Position numbers and translations under genes: made by a program
Shown here: piece by piece, positions 18,613 through 26,623 of the stretch
Numbering within the stretch: the first letter of the stretch is position 1
Layout of the letters: each line of letters starts with the position of its first letter
Source: PGYR01 sp041675005
GTDB lineage: Bacteria; Bacteroidota; Ignavibacteria; Kapaibacteriales; UBA2268
Direction: 5' to 3'
Assembly (NCBI GenBank): GCA_041675005.1
Contig: JBAYUQ010000015.1
Coordinates: 7,279-71,278 of the forward strand
DNA: 64,000 nucleotides
The notes under the pieces: generated by a model
Told to the model about the DNA's origin: nothing
The model's input: only the letters and a program-made list of their open reading frames with translations
Database searches by the model: none

Positions 18613-19914
18613 TTATTTTATAACTGTTATAAAGAAGTCCATTGCTGTGAAATCAACATTTGTTGCAGGGTGAACATTTCTAAACCTAACATCAACATTA
18701 CCTGCACTTGAAACTCTAGCATATGCAATAACTACTTCATCACCTAAACTATTTGCTGGAGAAATCATAACAGATGATCCAACTTCTGCATTAGTAACTG
18801 CGAAAGACACTTGAATTGCCTTACCAGCATCAATTTGAGGTAAATCTTTATTTACAGTTGCTTTGATTATATTAACTAATCCCGTACCATTCTTACCGAT
18901 TTTAACTTTACCATCAGTTTGTACAGTTAGAGTTGTATCGCCATCTGACTCGACTAGTAATGTATTACCAGTCCCAGTATTTTTTAGATAAGCAACACCA
19001 CCGTTTCCTGAGTTAGTTATTTCGATAGTTTCATCAGTTGCATTTGTACCTGTTAACTGTACTGCGCCATCTGTAACACTTATACTACGACCAGAACCAG
19101 CACCACCTTCATCATAAGCAGCATCTAAAGTGTTTCCACTTCCGCCACCTGCTATTGTTCCAGGTTGCCATTGAGTAAGAGTATTGTTCCATTGTAGTAC
19201 TTGTCCATCTGTTGGAGCAGTACTTGCTACATTTCTTCCTTGAAGACCTATTACTAAAGCTGTATCAGTTCCAGTTACTGACAAGTCTCTACCAAAAGAG
19301 AAAGTGGAAAGTTGGCCACCTGCTATAGTTCTAACAAATTTGTTAGCAGCCAAACCAGAGAAAGTGATATTTCCAGAAGAAGTAATGCCTGTTGCTGCAT
19401 TAATAGCACCAGTACCATTAACTTGAAATTGGGATGTAGTTCCTACAGACAATAAGGCAGATGGGTTATTAGTTCCAATACCAAAATTACCATTTGCTAG
19501 TATTCTTGATCTTTCTATATTATTCGTAAATAATGTAAAATCTTGATTGTCAGTTGTTCCGAGGAAATCTGTACCAGGTGTAGTACCTGAGTTTCCAGTT
19601 CTTGCCCAAGCGGCTGTACCAACATTTGCATTAGTAAGTAATCCTCTCCAAGCAGTAGCACCAGCATCATATACTTCGAATCTGTTATTATCAGTATTGA
19701 ATATTAGCAATCCATTTGCTGGAGTTGGAACCGTTGCACGTTGTGCTATCGTCATTCGTGGAACTAACACCCCTTTTGGAGTTGTTATATATGTTACGTG
19801 AAGAGCTGCAGAATTATCTGGAGAAGTTGTATTAACACCTACGTTTTCAGTTTGACCGAAAAGCACGCTTGACGAAAATAGAACTGTTACTAAAAGGATT
19901 AAAGTTTTTTTCAT
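18613..19914 (-). CDS. Secreted GIGT-repeat (S74/tail-fibre-like) surface protein
   Basis: This 433-residue exported protein has a signal peptide (KKTLILLVTVLFSSSVLFG) followed by VGVNTTSPDNSAALHV and later FGIGTNNPSALLSVG. These are the short beta repeats common in FCB surface proteins and in phage tail fibres of the S74 type. The C-terminal 65 residues (MISPANSLGDEVVIAYARV to MDFFITVIK) form a predicted beta-sandwich that I associate with such proteins in Bacteroidota. No S74 peptidase catalytic motif is visible. It is the first gene of the operon, 21 bp ahead of the 4,076-aa gene, and has a consensus -7 element and a palindrome upstream. It is likely a surface-fibre subunit. A phage origin is unlikely because no phage genes are nearby. 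Confidence 0.7.
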   Translation of the reverse strand: MKKTLILLVTVLFSSSVLFGQTENVGVNTTSPDNSAALHVTYITTPKGVLVPRMTIAQRATVPTPANGLLIFNTDNNRFEVYDAGATAWRGLLTNANVGTAAWARTGNSGTTPGTDFLGTTDNQDFTLFTNNIERSRILANGNFGIGTNNPSALLSVGTTSQFQVNGTGAINAATGITSSGNITFSGLAANKFVRTIAGGQLSTFSFGRDLSVTGTDTALVIGLQGRNVASTAPTDGQVLQWNNTLTQWQPGTIAGGGSGNTLDAAYDEGGAGSGRSISVTDGAVQLTGTNATDETIEITNSGNGGVAYLKNTGTGNTLLVESDGDTTLTVQTDGKVKIGKNGTGLVNIIKATVNKDLPQIDAGKAIQVSFAVTNAEVGSSVMISPANSLGDEVVIAYARVSSAGNVDVRFRNVHPATNVDFTAMDFFITVIK

Positions 19915-19968
19915 ATTTGTATAACCGATATTATGACAATTATCGAGTGTTGTTATTTATAATTATAA

Positions 19969-19976
19969 CAAATATA
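19969..19976 (-). promoter_or_regulatory. Candidate -7 promoter element of the surface operon
   Basis: The minus strand reads TATATTTG, a perfect match to the Bacteroidota -7 consensus TAnnTTTG, about 55 bp before the ATG at 19914. No good TTTG is present at the usual -33 distance, which would be consistent with a promoter that depends on an activator. Confidence 0.5.
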
Positions 19977-19997
19977 AGTTATACAAACTGCTTTTTG

Positions 19998-20017
19998 ATT
20001 AAGTAGTACTACTTAAT
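19998..20017. promoter_or_regulatory. Perfect 20-bp palindrome, candidate operator
   Basis: The sequence attaagtagtactacttaat is its own reverse complement. Its centre lies about 43 bp upstream of the transcription start expected from the -7 element at 19969-19976, which is a typical activator position. There is no T-run on either side, so it is not an intrinsic terminator. The adjacent NarL-type response regulator (20039-20698) is the obvious candidate to bind it, since that family uses inverted repeats; this is inference. Confidence 0.5.
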
Positions 20018-20038
20018 TTTAAATTAGAACTACTGATG

Positions 20039-20698
20039 TTATTCTGTAGTTCTCTTTAGTATTGAATATCTTATTAGTTCAGCAACATTATTAACATCAA
20101 GTTTTTGCATCAAGTTATAGCGATGAGATTCTACAGTCCTTACACTTATAAATAGTTTTTCTGCTATATATTGACTAGTTTTTCCATTTGCTACTAAGTC
20201 GAGTATCTCTTGTTCTCTTCTTGTTATGACTACTGGGGTTGATTCTAATTCTGATGAACTCGCACCTTTTCTCTTTATCAATCTAACTACACTTTTACTG
20301 AATACCCTCTCCCCTTTTAATACTTCAAAAATGGAGTCTATCAATTCTCGTGCGTTTATGTCTTTTGAAAGATAACCATCAGCACCCGCCTCTAATGCAT
20401 TTTCTAGATGAAACGAATCTTCGTAAGCAGTTAGCATTATAACAAAGCAATCTATTTTCAGATCTCTGATTTTCTTCAATGCCTCTATACCATTAAGTTT
20501 CGGCATCATAATATCAGATAAAACTACATCTGGTTTGTGATAGCTGACTATATCTACCAAATCTTGTCCATTATCCGCTTCATCCACTATCTTTATACTT
20601 CTATCTATAGACAATAATCTTCTTATACCAGCTCTTACAATTTCATGGTCATCGGCTAGTATTAATCTTATAGGGTTGCTTTCTGTTGGTTCTATCAT
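20039..20698 (-). CDS. NarL/FixJ-family response regulator
   Basis: This 219-residue transcription factor has a receiver domain and a LuxR-type helix-turn-helix. In the receiver (about 10-130) the acidic pair is D16-D17, the phospho-acceptor is D62 in VVLSDIMMP, T90 is the switch residue and K112 is the conserved lysine. The DNA-binding part (about 150-212) shows ITRREQEILDLVANGKTSQYIAEKL and SVRTVESHRYNLMQKL, cited here as two separate short blocks of the HTH. Its start overlaps the stop of the NAD synthetase gene by ATGA. No histidine kinase is in the window, so its sensor is unknown. The surface operon with a perfect palindrome at its promoter lies immediately downstream on the same strand and is a plausible target. 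Confidence 0.92.
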   Translation of the reverse strand: MIEPTESNPIRLILADDHEIVRAGIRRLLSIDRSIKIVDEADNGQDLVDIVSYHKPDVVLSDIMMPKLNGIEALKKIRDLKIDCFVIMLTAYEDSFHLENALEAGADGYLSKDINARELIDSIFEVLKGERVFSKSVVRLIKRKGASSSELESTPVVITRREQEILDLVANGKTSQYIAEKLFISVRTVESHRYNLMQKLDVNNVAELIRYSILKRTTE

Positions 20699-22644
20699 AA
20701 TTCACTCCTTAATTTTTCAATTTCCGAAAACCAGACTTTTCCAACCGTATCAGAAGGCATTCGCCAATCACCTCTCGGCGATAGTGATACTGATCCAATT
20801 TTAATCCCATCTGGAATACAAGAACGTTTAAATTGACTTGAGAAGAATCTTTTGAAAAATATTTCTAGCCAATTTATTAACTCATTATTTGAATATTTAT
20901 CAGTGAAAATCCTTTGCAATATAAAGAAAATCTTACTTGGTTTGAAAGAATGTTTGATAAAATAATAGAGAATAACATCGTGAACCTCATAAGGGCCGAT
21001 AATTTGTTCAGTATTCTGAATCTCATTGTTTTGTATAGGTACTAACTCAGGGCTAATAGGTGTTTCTACTATGTCGGAGAGGAGTGCACTGATTTCCTTA
21101 TACTCCTCCCATTTACAAAGAGTGCGTATCATAAACTGAATTACTGTTTTGGGTAAACCGGAGTTAACATTATACATAGACATGTGATCTGCATTATAAG
21201 TTGACCATCCAAGAGCTATCTCAGACAGATCTCCAGTACCTACTACGATTCCATTGACTTTATTAGCATAATCCATTAGTATTTGTGTACGTTCTCTAGC
21301 CTGAGCATTCTCATAAACAATGGAAATATCATTAGAGTCATGCCCTATATCAATAAAGTGATTATTCACAGCAGTGCTTATATCTATAATTTTACTAGTT
21401 ATTCCGAGGTTCTTATTTAAATCTATTGCATTACTATTAGTTCTTTCAGAAGAACCGAGTCCGGGAAGTATTAGCCCATATATGTTTATGACATCTAGCT
21501 TTAGTTTTTGAAACGCCTTATAAGCAACTAGCAGAGCCAAAGTAGAATCCAATCCACCAGATACTCCTAGAACAACGCTCTTCCCATTTATATGGAGTAA
21601 CCTTTTTGCAAGGGCAGTTGATTGAAAATCTAATATTTCTGCCACTAGCTCATCAGCTTTATCTTCATTTTCTATAATAAATGGATTCTTAGAAAATTCA
21701 CGATAGATTTTGTCTGTGATTTTATCGCTAATATTGAATTTCAGTATTCTATAATCGAATGCAGGTTGTTCGAAACCATAAGAACTGTTTTTCAATCGAG
21801 CATTATATATTTTTTCCAAATCAATATCAGAAATAATATAATGTGCATCGAAGTCGAAATTCCTAGTTTCCTTTAGTAATTTACCATTCTCCGAATTGAT
21901 TAGATGACCAGAGTATATTACATCCGTTGTTGATTCACCAGAGCCACAAGACGAGTATATATAGGTAGAGAGGGTTCTAGCTGATTGTGTTGTTACTAAC
22001 TCACGTCTATAATCTGATTTGGATAGAAGCTCATTACTAGCACTCAAGTTCAAAAGTACATTAGCACCAGCAAGACACAAATCTAAGCTCGGTGGCTTTA
22101 CTGCCCATAGGTCTTCACATATCTCTATACCAACTCTTACATCGGGTCTTTCTTCAGCTTGGAATATAATGTCACTACCAAATGGAAGTATTTCATTGTT
22201 TATTTTAATAGTATCAAATCGCCTATCAACATCAGAAGAGAACCATCGTTCTTCGTAAAATTCGTTAGTACTAATAATATACTTCTTCGGAATAATCCCA
22301 ATGATTTCACCTCTGTTGATGACCACAGCACAATTGAATAATCGTCCTGAGCTACGAAGTGGAGCACCCACTACTATTAGTGCATCTATATCTTTCGATT
22401 CAACTTTTATTCTATCCAAACTCTGTTCTACTGCATCTAGTAGTGATGAGTTGAAAAACAAATCATTACAAGAATAGGAAGATATGGCAAGTTCTGGGAA
22501 CAAGCATATATCCGCCTGTTCTTTATTGGCTATTTGGAGTAGAGAGAGTATATTTTCCGTGTTAAAGTCCACATCTGCCACACGTACTTCGGGTGAAGCA
22601 TTAAATACTCTTAGATAATTATAATTTCTTAGGTTGATTTTCAT
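20695..22644 (-). CDS. nadE: Glutamine-dependent NAD+ synthetase
   Basis: This 649-residue two-domain enzyme converts deamido-NAD+ to NAD+ using ATP and glutamine-derived ammonia. The N-terminal nitrilase-type amidase carries the catalytic triad E51 (FPELAISSYS), K120 or K121 (GIIPKKYII) and C176 (VGIEICEDLW). The C-terminal synthetase domain has the PP-loop SGGLDS near residues 360-366, followed by VGTGDLSEIALGWSTY, which matches the NadE signature. The length is normal for the glutamine-dependent form. The stop codon overlaps the start of the response-regulator gene (ATGA), so the two are translated together, an unusual pairing of cofactor synthesis with a transcription factor. Confidence 0.96.
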   Translation of the reverse strand: MKINLRNYNYLRVFNASPEVRVADVDFNTENILSLLQIANKEQADICLFPELAISSYSCNDLFFNSSLLDAVEQSLDRIKVESKDIDALIVVGAPLRSSGRLFNCAVVINRGEIIGIIPKKYIISTNEFYEERWFSSDVDRRFDTIKINNEILPFGSDIIFQAEERPDVRVGIEICEDLWAVKPPSLDLCLAGANVLLNLSASNELLSKSDYRRELVTTQSARTLSTYIYSSCGSGESTTDVIYSGHLINSENGKLLKETRNFDFDAHYIISDIDLEKIYNARLKNSSYGFEQPAFDYRILKFNISDKITDKIYREFSKNPFIIENEDKADELVAEILDFQSTALAKRLLHINGKSVVLGVSGGLDSTLALLVAYKAFQKLKLDVINIYGLILPGLGSSERTNSNAIDLNKNLGITSKIIDISTAVNNHFIDIGHDSNDISIVYENAQARERTQILMDYANKVNGIVVGTGDLSEIALGWSTYNADHMSMYNVNSGLPKTVIQFMIRTLCKWEEYKEISALLSDIVETPISPELVPIQNNEIQNTEQIIGPYEVHDVILYYFIKHSFKPSKIFFILQRIFTDKYSNNELINWLEIFFKRFFSSQFKRSCIPDGIKIGSVSLSPRGDWRMPSDTVGKVWFSEIEKLRSEL

Positions 22645-22763
22645 AATACTAATATAGTTATAAAATGATTAAAAATGAAAAATGATAAATGTGTAAAATA
22701 TATGACATATAATAGCGTTAACCATATATGAGTCTTATTTTATAATAACTTATGGAGTGTATT

Positions 22764-22931
22764 ATGTTAAGATGGGTAGTTATTTTTTTGGTAGTAGCTA
22801 TTGTGGCTGCTGTATTTGGATTCGGTGGTATAGCGGCGGGTGCGGCCTCTATCGCTAAGATTTTATTCTTTATTTTCTTAGTTTTATTTATAATTTCACT
22901 GATTGCAGGTGGAATAAAGGGATTCAAATAG
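22764..22931 (+). CDS. ytjA: DUF1328/UPF0391 small membrane protein (YtjA-like)
   Basis: A 55-residue frame begins MLRWVVIFLVVAIVAAVFG, continues FGGIAAGAASIAKILFFIF and ends GGIKGFK. This pattern of two transmembrane helices separated by a Gly/Ala-rich turn with an AKILFFIFLVLF block is the DUF1328/UPF0391 family, of which E. coli YtjA is a member. The family's role is not established; members are often stress-related. A GGAG lies 9 bases before the ATG, and an intrinsic terminator follows 37 bp after the stop, so it is a single-gene unit. It is short but the family match is clear. Confidence 0.85.
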   Translation: MLRWVVIFLVVAIVAAVFGFGGIAAGAASIAKILFFIFLVLFIISLIAGGIKGFK

Positions 22932-22968
22932 CGACAAGTTCAACACTATTTATATTTGAATATGAAAT

Positions 22969-23003
22969 AAGAGGCTGCATTTCTGAAATGGCAGTCTCTT
23001 TTG
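22969..23003 (+). terminator. Intrinsic terminator after the DUF1328 gene
   Basis: The sequence aagaggctgcattt and the near-complementary aaatggcagtctctt form a stem with a three-base loop followed by Ts. It lies between the DUF1328 gene and coaE. Confidence 0.7.
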
Positions 23004-23042
23004 TTTATATACTAATAAAACAATTTATTAAGTTAGGGCACT

Positions 23043-23090
23043 ACCATCTCGTCACTCAGAGGAAGCGTAGCGACCTAAGAGTCCAACCTC
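23043..23090. repeat. Degenerate dispersed intergenic repeat (family A)
   Basis: The stretch gtcactcagagg ... cctaagagtcc is a degenerate copy of an element seen again at 24731-24770 and 50047-50085 in this window. All three share cactcagagg, a variable GC-rich core with a short inverted repeat, and a g(a/g)gtct-like end. All three lie between genes. It resembles the common intergenic family of the form TCATTCTGAGG-core-GAAGAATCTC. Confidence 0.5.
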
Positions 23091-23191
23091 TATAAACTCA
23101 TTATTAAATCTCAATACTTTAATCTCTATTTTGTTTTAACATTGCATTTGGTTAATTTTCATAATAATAATTCAATAAAAAATAATCATAA

Positions 23192-23836
23192 ATGACAAAT
23201 CACGAAGACGTAGTAATAATAGGAATTACAGGCGGCATTGGCTCTGGCAAATCTACAATTTCCAAATGGATTAGAGAGCGAGGATACTCAGTGCTTTCAA
23301 GCGATGAAATTGCGAAAGAAGAAATGAGTTCTAATGAGGAGTTAAAAAACAAGCTTATAGCAGAGTTTGGTAATAGTATATACTTAGATGGTGGCGAGTT
23401 GAATAAGTCATTACTATCCGATTTGATATTCGATACTAATCATTCACAAGTGAAAAAAATAAATCAAATTGTGCATCCTTATGCAATTGAATCTATTATG
23501 AACCAGTTAGAAGAATTGGCGAATAGTGGGAGCAAGAGGATATTTGTCGAAAGTGCCCTTATGTATGAGTCAGGCATGGCAGAGGGTTACGATTATGTGA
23601 TAACTGTACATACTGACGAAGATAAAGTAATAGAAAGAGTTCAAAAACGTAGTAGTTTGAGTGAGGAAAAAATAAGAACTATTATGAAATCGCAATTAAA
23701 TCCAATTGAGAAAAAGAAACTTGCAGATTTTGTGATAGATAATAACGGAACAGTCGATGAATTGCGAGTTTCATTCGATACTTTGTTTCCCATTTTAGAG
23801 ATTTTGCCTCCGAATGATAGTGATGATGAGGAATAA
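23192..23836 (+). CDS. coaE: Dephospho-CoA kinase
   Basis: This 214-residue kinase phosphorylates the 3' hydroxyl of dephospho-CoA in the last step of coenzyme A synthesis. The P-loop GITGGIGSGKST lies at residues 11-22, followed by the family's LSSDEIAKE substrate segment near 36, VHPYAIESI near 98, and FVESALMYESG near 118, which corresponds to the usual VPLL/ALLFE region. The ADFVIDNNGT block near 186 is the standard C-terminal (A/C)D-x-VIDN-x-G motif. The length is normal. It precedes a transaldolase gene by 76 bp, but that gene has its own -7 element, so the two need not be an operon. Confidence 0.95.
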   Translation: MTNHEDVVIIGITGGIGSGKSTISKWIRERGYSVLSSDEIAKEEMSSNEELKNKLIAEFGNSIYLDGGELNKSLLSDLIFDTNHSQVKKINQIVHPYAIESIMNQLEELANSGSKRIFVESALMYESGMAEGYDYVITVHTDEDKVIERVQKRSSLSEEKIRTIMKSQLNPIEKKKLADFVIDNNGTVDELRVSFDTLFPILEILPPNDSDDEE

Positions 23837-23863
23837 TTCATTTCATTTTAACCCTTAAATTGC

Positions 23864-23871
23864 TATTTTTG
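23864..23871 (+). promoter_or_regulatory. Candidate -7 promoter element of the transaldolase gene
   Basis: TATTTTTG matches the Bacteroidota consensus TAnnTTTG and lies 41 bp before the ATG at 23913. The -33 region has only a TTTC. Confidence 0.4.
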
Positions 23872-23912
23872 TAACTAATAATATATCAAATAACATACAA
23901 TCGGGTATTCAA

Positions 23913-24593
23913 ATGCAATTATATATAGACACAGCCAATATAGACCACATAAGAGAAGTCAACGAAATGGGTATCATTTCGGGCGTAACTACTAACCCTA
24001 GCTTACTTGCTAAAGAAGACCCAAACGTAGATGTTAAGAAAAGAATATTAGAAATTCACGAACTAGTAGGTGGTCACCTTTCAGTTGAAGTAAACTCAAT
24101 CAAAAAAGATGATATGCTAGCTGAAGCTGAGGGTATTTTGTCTTGGTTCCCGAAAGCTACAATCAAAATCCCAATGATTGGTGAAGGACTAAAAGCGGTA
24201 AAAGAATTAAGTAGAAGAGATATACCAACTAACGTAACTCTAATCTTCAGCCCAACACAAGCTATAGCAGCTAATAATGCCGGTGCGACTTACGTATCAG
24301 TATTTATGGGAAGATTAGACGATATGGGACACGACGGTAATCAAGTAATAGACGAAGTAGCTGAGATATGGGACGTAAACGGATTCGAATCGCAGATAAT
24401 CGCTGCATCTATCCGTCACCAAGGTCACCTAATCGCTTCCGCTACTGCGGGTGCTGATATAGCAACTGTACCTTACAATGTACTTATGCAATCACTTAAG
24501 CATCCATTAACAGATTCTGGACTAGAAAAATTTCTTGCAGATTACAAACACATGCAAGCTGAAAAAGCTAAAGTCCAAGCATCTGACCAATAG
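23913..24593 (+). CDS. tal: Transaldolase (Fsa/TalC-type short form)
   Basis: This 226-residue protein of the short transaldolase family transfers a dihydroxyacetone unit between sugar phosphates in the non-oxidative pentose phosphate pathway. Diagnostic blocks are MQLYIDTANIDHIREV at the start, GVTTNPSLLAKE (24-35), the Schiff-base lysine K85 in ATIKIPM, NVTLIFSPTQAIAA, and ASIRHQGHLIASATAGADIATVP, given here as one family block read in two overlapping halves. The length fits the 215-230 residues typical of the type. It could instead be a fructose-6-phosphate aldolase, which shares this fold; the sequence alone does not separate them. It is followed by a strong terminator at 24667. Confidence 0.93.
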   Translation: MQLYIDTANIDHIREVNEMGIISGVTTNPSLLAKEDPNVDVKKRILEIHELVGGHLSVEVNSIKKDDMLAEAEGILSWFPKATIKIPMIGEGLKAVKELSRRDIPTNVTLIFSPTQAIAANNAGATYVSVFMGRLDDMGHDGNQVIDEVAEIWDVNGFESQIIAASIRHQGHLIASATAGADIATVPYNVLMQSLKHPLTDSGLEKFLADYKHMQAEKAKVQASDQ

Positions 24594-24600
24594 TATTTCC

Positions 24601-24648
24601 CTGTCATTGCGAGAAATATCAACTTGCTGATATGACGCGGCAATCTCA
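24601..24648. repeat. Degenerate dispersed intergenic repeat (family B)
   Basis: The sequence ctgtcattgcgag ... gacgcggcaatctc resembles the widespread intergenic element of the form GTCATTGCGAGG-core-GGCAATCTC. The internal core here contains tatcaacttgctgata, an imperfect inverted repeat. It lies 7 bp after the stop of the transaldolase gene. Only one copy of this family is seen in the window. Confidence 0.5.
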
Positions 24649-24666
24649 AATGAATAGAATAAAACT

Positions 24667-24700
24667 AAAAAGAGACGAAATTAATTCGTCTCTTTTTTTT
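24667..24700 (+). terminator. Intrinsic terminator after the transaldolase gene
   Basis: AGAGACGAA pairs perfectly with TTCGTCTCT around a short ATTAA loop, followed by eight Ts. Confidence 0.9.
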
Positions 24701-24730
24701 ATGTCTATATCACAGATTGTACCAATGTAT

Positions 24731-24770
24731 TCGCCACTCAGAGGCCACGCAGTATCGGATGGGTCTAGGG
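24731..24770. repeat. Degenerate dispersed intergenic repeat (family A)
   Basis: The stretch gccactcagaggccacgcag ... gggtctagg shares cactcagagg, the acgcagt core and a gtct end with the copies at 23043-23090 and 50047-50085. Confidence 0.45.
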
Positions 24771-24964
24771 GCTATTCTGTATCACGATTATTTTGATTAC
24801 AGAATTTCACGGATTTGATTGATTGAATCAGAATTCACAGGGATTTTAAAGAAAGTATTGCCTTTGGTTATAGTCGAATGCATAATTCCACCTCAAAATT
24901 TTTCTATTTTATTAGAATTCTGTATTTTGAATCTTTACAAAAGAACTCTTTTTAAGGATGCACC

Positions 24965-26554
24965 ATGAAAAAACTAATACTATTAATAATAACTGCTATT
25001 ATTTTATCATCAATTGCTTATTCTAAAGATTGTGTTGATGAAGAAAATGTTTATGAATTCAGTTATCATGGAAAGAAATATGAGTTTATCAAACAAAGTA
25101 AATGGTGGCCCCATGCATCTGAATGTGCTGAAAATAGGGGTGGATATTTAACAGTGATTGAAAGCCAGGAAGAAAATGATGCAATTCTAAACTTCCTCAC
25201 AAATGAATTGCCAACTAAATATGGTGTTCAATTAGTTGATAATGACTTCAGAACTAATCATAATATTTGGATTGGGGGGCTTGACTTTATTGATACTTGT
25301 ACATGGATGTTTCGAAATTCTAAAGATTCTATAAGGGATTTCTATTTTGGAAGATTTGATTATGGAAAAGTATTAGACGGTGGTTATGTTAATTGGGGAA
25401 AAAAAGATGGTAAACAAACGTTTCCCATTAGGATTCAAGACTTATGTGCTATTTCTATGTCACTTGAAGCATACTATGATACTACAAAAAAAGTAACGCA
25501 AACGGAACCTGGGCAATGGATTAATCAACGAAATCAAATATTCAACTATTTCATAATAGAATATGATTGCTTTGATACTATTCGAGTAGAAAGTGATTTC
25601 AAAATCTGTTTTGGTGAATCTATAGTTTTTGATGGAGATACTATTACTGAAGCTGGTGTTTATAGTGATACTGTAGAAACATACTCCTATTGTGATTCTA
25701 TACATACTTTAACTGTATATAAAAATGAATTGGATGATGAGATAAGAGTTGATAATAAAACAATCAGATGCCTAGAAACAAAAGCTGACAAATACGAATG
25801 GTTTTCGTGTGATGGTTTGGAAGGGTTAGGAATATTAATTAGCGAGAATAGGATTTTATATACACCTACTAAAACTGGTAAGTACAGAGTCAAATTAACA
25901 AAAGGTCAATGTGAATATATTTCTAGTTGTTATGAAGTTTGTTTTCCGACAACTAATAAACTAGATACCGTAAAATGTAAAAATGATGCGATATCAATAA
26001 ATGATGTCGAATATACCAAGCAAGGAAACTTTACTCAGAACTTAAAGCAAAAAGGTTTTGATTGCGATTCTACTTTAGAGATTGATATTAGAGATGTAGC
26101 TATAAATCTAAGTGTGAAGCAACAAAGTGGTAAACTGGTATCTTCTGAAAGTTCTGGTGAATACCAATGGTACAATTGCGAAGGAGACGTACTACTAGCA
26201 GATGCCACTCAGAAAGAATATACACCTATAGAAGATGGTGATTATAAGGTAGAAATAACTAAACAAGGCTGTATTGACTATTCTCAGTGTATATCATTCT
26301 CAACTTCTACTAATAGTGTAAAAGACATACAAGATTCAGATAATATAAGACTAGATTTAGATAATAATCTTATTGTCTTCGATAATATAAACTATAACCA
26401 AGTAGAACTATTAGATATTAGTTCAAAAACTATCTATAAATCAAATAAATATACTCAATCAATTAGTATTGAATATTTGAATACTGGTGTTTACTTCTTG
26501 AAAGTTGTTATTGGAAACGAAGTTGAGATGTTTAAGTTTATAGTGGTGAAATAA
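24965..26554 (+). CDS. Secreted C-type-lectin-domain protein with T9SS sorting tail
   Basis: This 529-residue exported protein starts at an ATG with AAGGA 6 bases upstream. The signal peptide is KKLILLIITAIILSSIAYS. Residues 45-200 show a C-type lectin fold pattern: WWPHASECAENRGGYLTVI, NDAILNFL, IWIGG, then a late Asn-Trp and Cys. Two similar Cys-bearing beta segments follow (YEWFSCDGLEG and YQWYNCEGDV, each leading to a YTP then G-x-Y-(R/K)-V strand), which look like tandem Ig-like domains. The last 75 residues are a Por-secretion tail ending YLNTGVYFLKVV and FIVVK. It is likely surface-exposed and carbohydrate- or ligand-binding; the ligand is unknown. The gene stands alone. Confidence 0.82.
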   Translation: MKKLILLIITAIILSSIAYSKDCVDEENVYEFSYHGKKYEFIKQSKWWPHASECAENRGGYLTVIESQEENDAILNFLTNELPTKYGVQLVDNDFRTNHNIWIGGLDFIDTCTWMFRNSKDSIRDFYFGRFDYGKVLDGGYVNWGKKDGKQTFPIRIQDLCAISMSLEAYYDTTKKVTQTEPGQWINQRNQIFNYFIIEYDCFDTIRVESDFKICFGESIVFDGDTITEAGVYSDTVETYSYCDSIHTLTVYKNELDDEIRVDNKTIRCLETKADKYEWFSCDGLEGLGILISENRILYTPTKTGKYRVKLTKGQCEYISSCYEVCFPTTNKLDTVKCKNDAISINDVEYTKQGNFTQNLKQKGFDCDSTLEIDIRDVAINLSVKQQSGKLVSSESSGEYQWYNCEGDVLLADATQKEYTPIEDGDYKVEITKQGCIDYSQCISFSTSTNSVKDIQDSDNIRLDLDNNLIVFDNINYNQVELLDISSKTIYKSNKYTQSISIEYLNTGVYFLKVVIGNEVEMFKFIVVK

Positions 26555-26623
26555 AAAGAGTTTGAAAGCCTTATGGTACAATTACCTGTCTTAAATGAAA
26601 TAAAAAATACTAAAACCTAAACC

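Larger units (their letters stand above)
24594..24964. other. Gene-free stretch of 371 bp between transaldolase and lectin-like gene
   Basis: It holds a dispersed-repeat copy (24601-24648), a strong terminator (24667-24700), a second repeat copy (24731-24770) and then an A/T-rich leader. Within 24790-24860 the words tttcacggattt and attcacagggatt resemble another repeat type common in Bacteroidota intergenic DNA. No convincing ORF or RNA gene is seen. Confidence 0.6.

Noticed and set aside
18613..19914. Phage tail-fibre gene or prophage
   Set aside because: GIGT repeats occur in many FCB surface proteins, the protein has a signal peptide, and no phage structural or integrase genes are near.
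4030..19914. Many long plus-strand frames opposite the surface-protein genes
   Set aside because: They arise from the biased Thr/Asn/Gly-rich codons of the minus-strand genes and show no protein features of their own.
19998..20017. The palindrome as a terminator of the response-regulator gene
   Set aside because: No T-run follows on either strand and the stem has no loop; an operator is more likely.
22718..22927. 69-aa minus-strand frame opposite the DUF1328 gene
   Set aside because: It mirrors the clear DUF1328 coding sequence on the plus strand.
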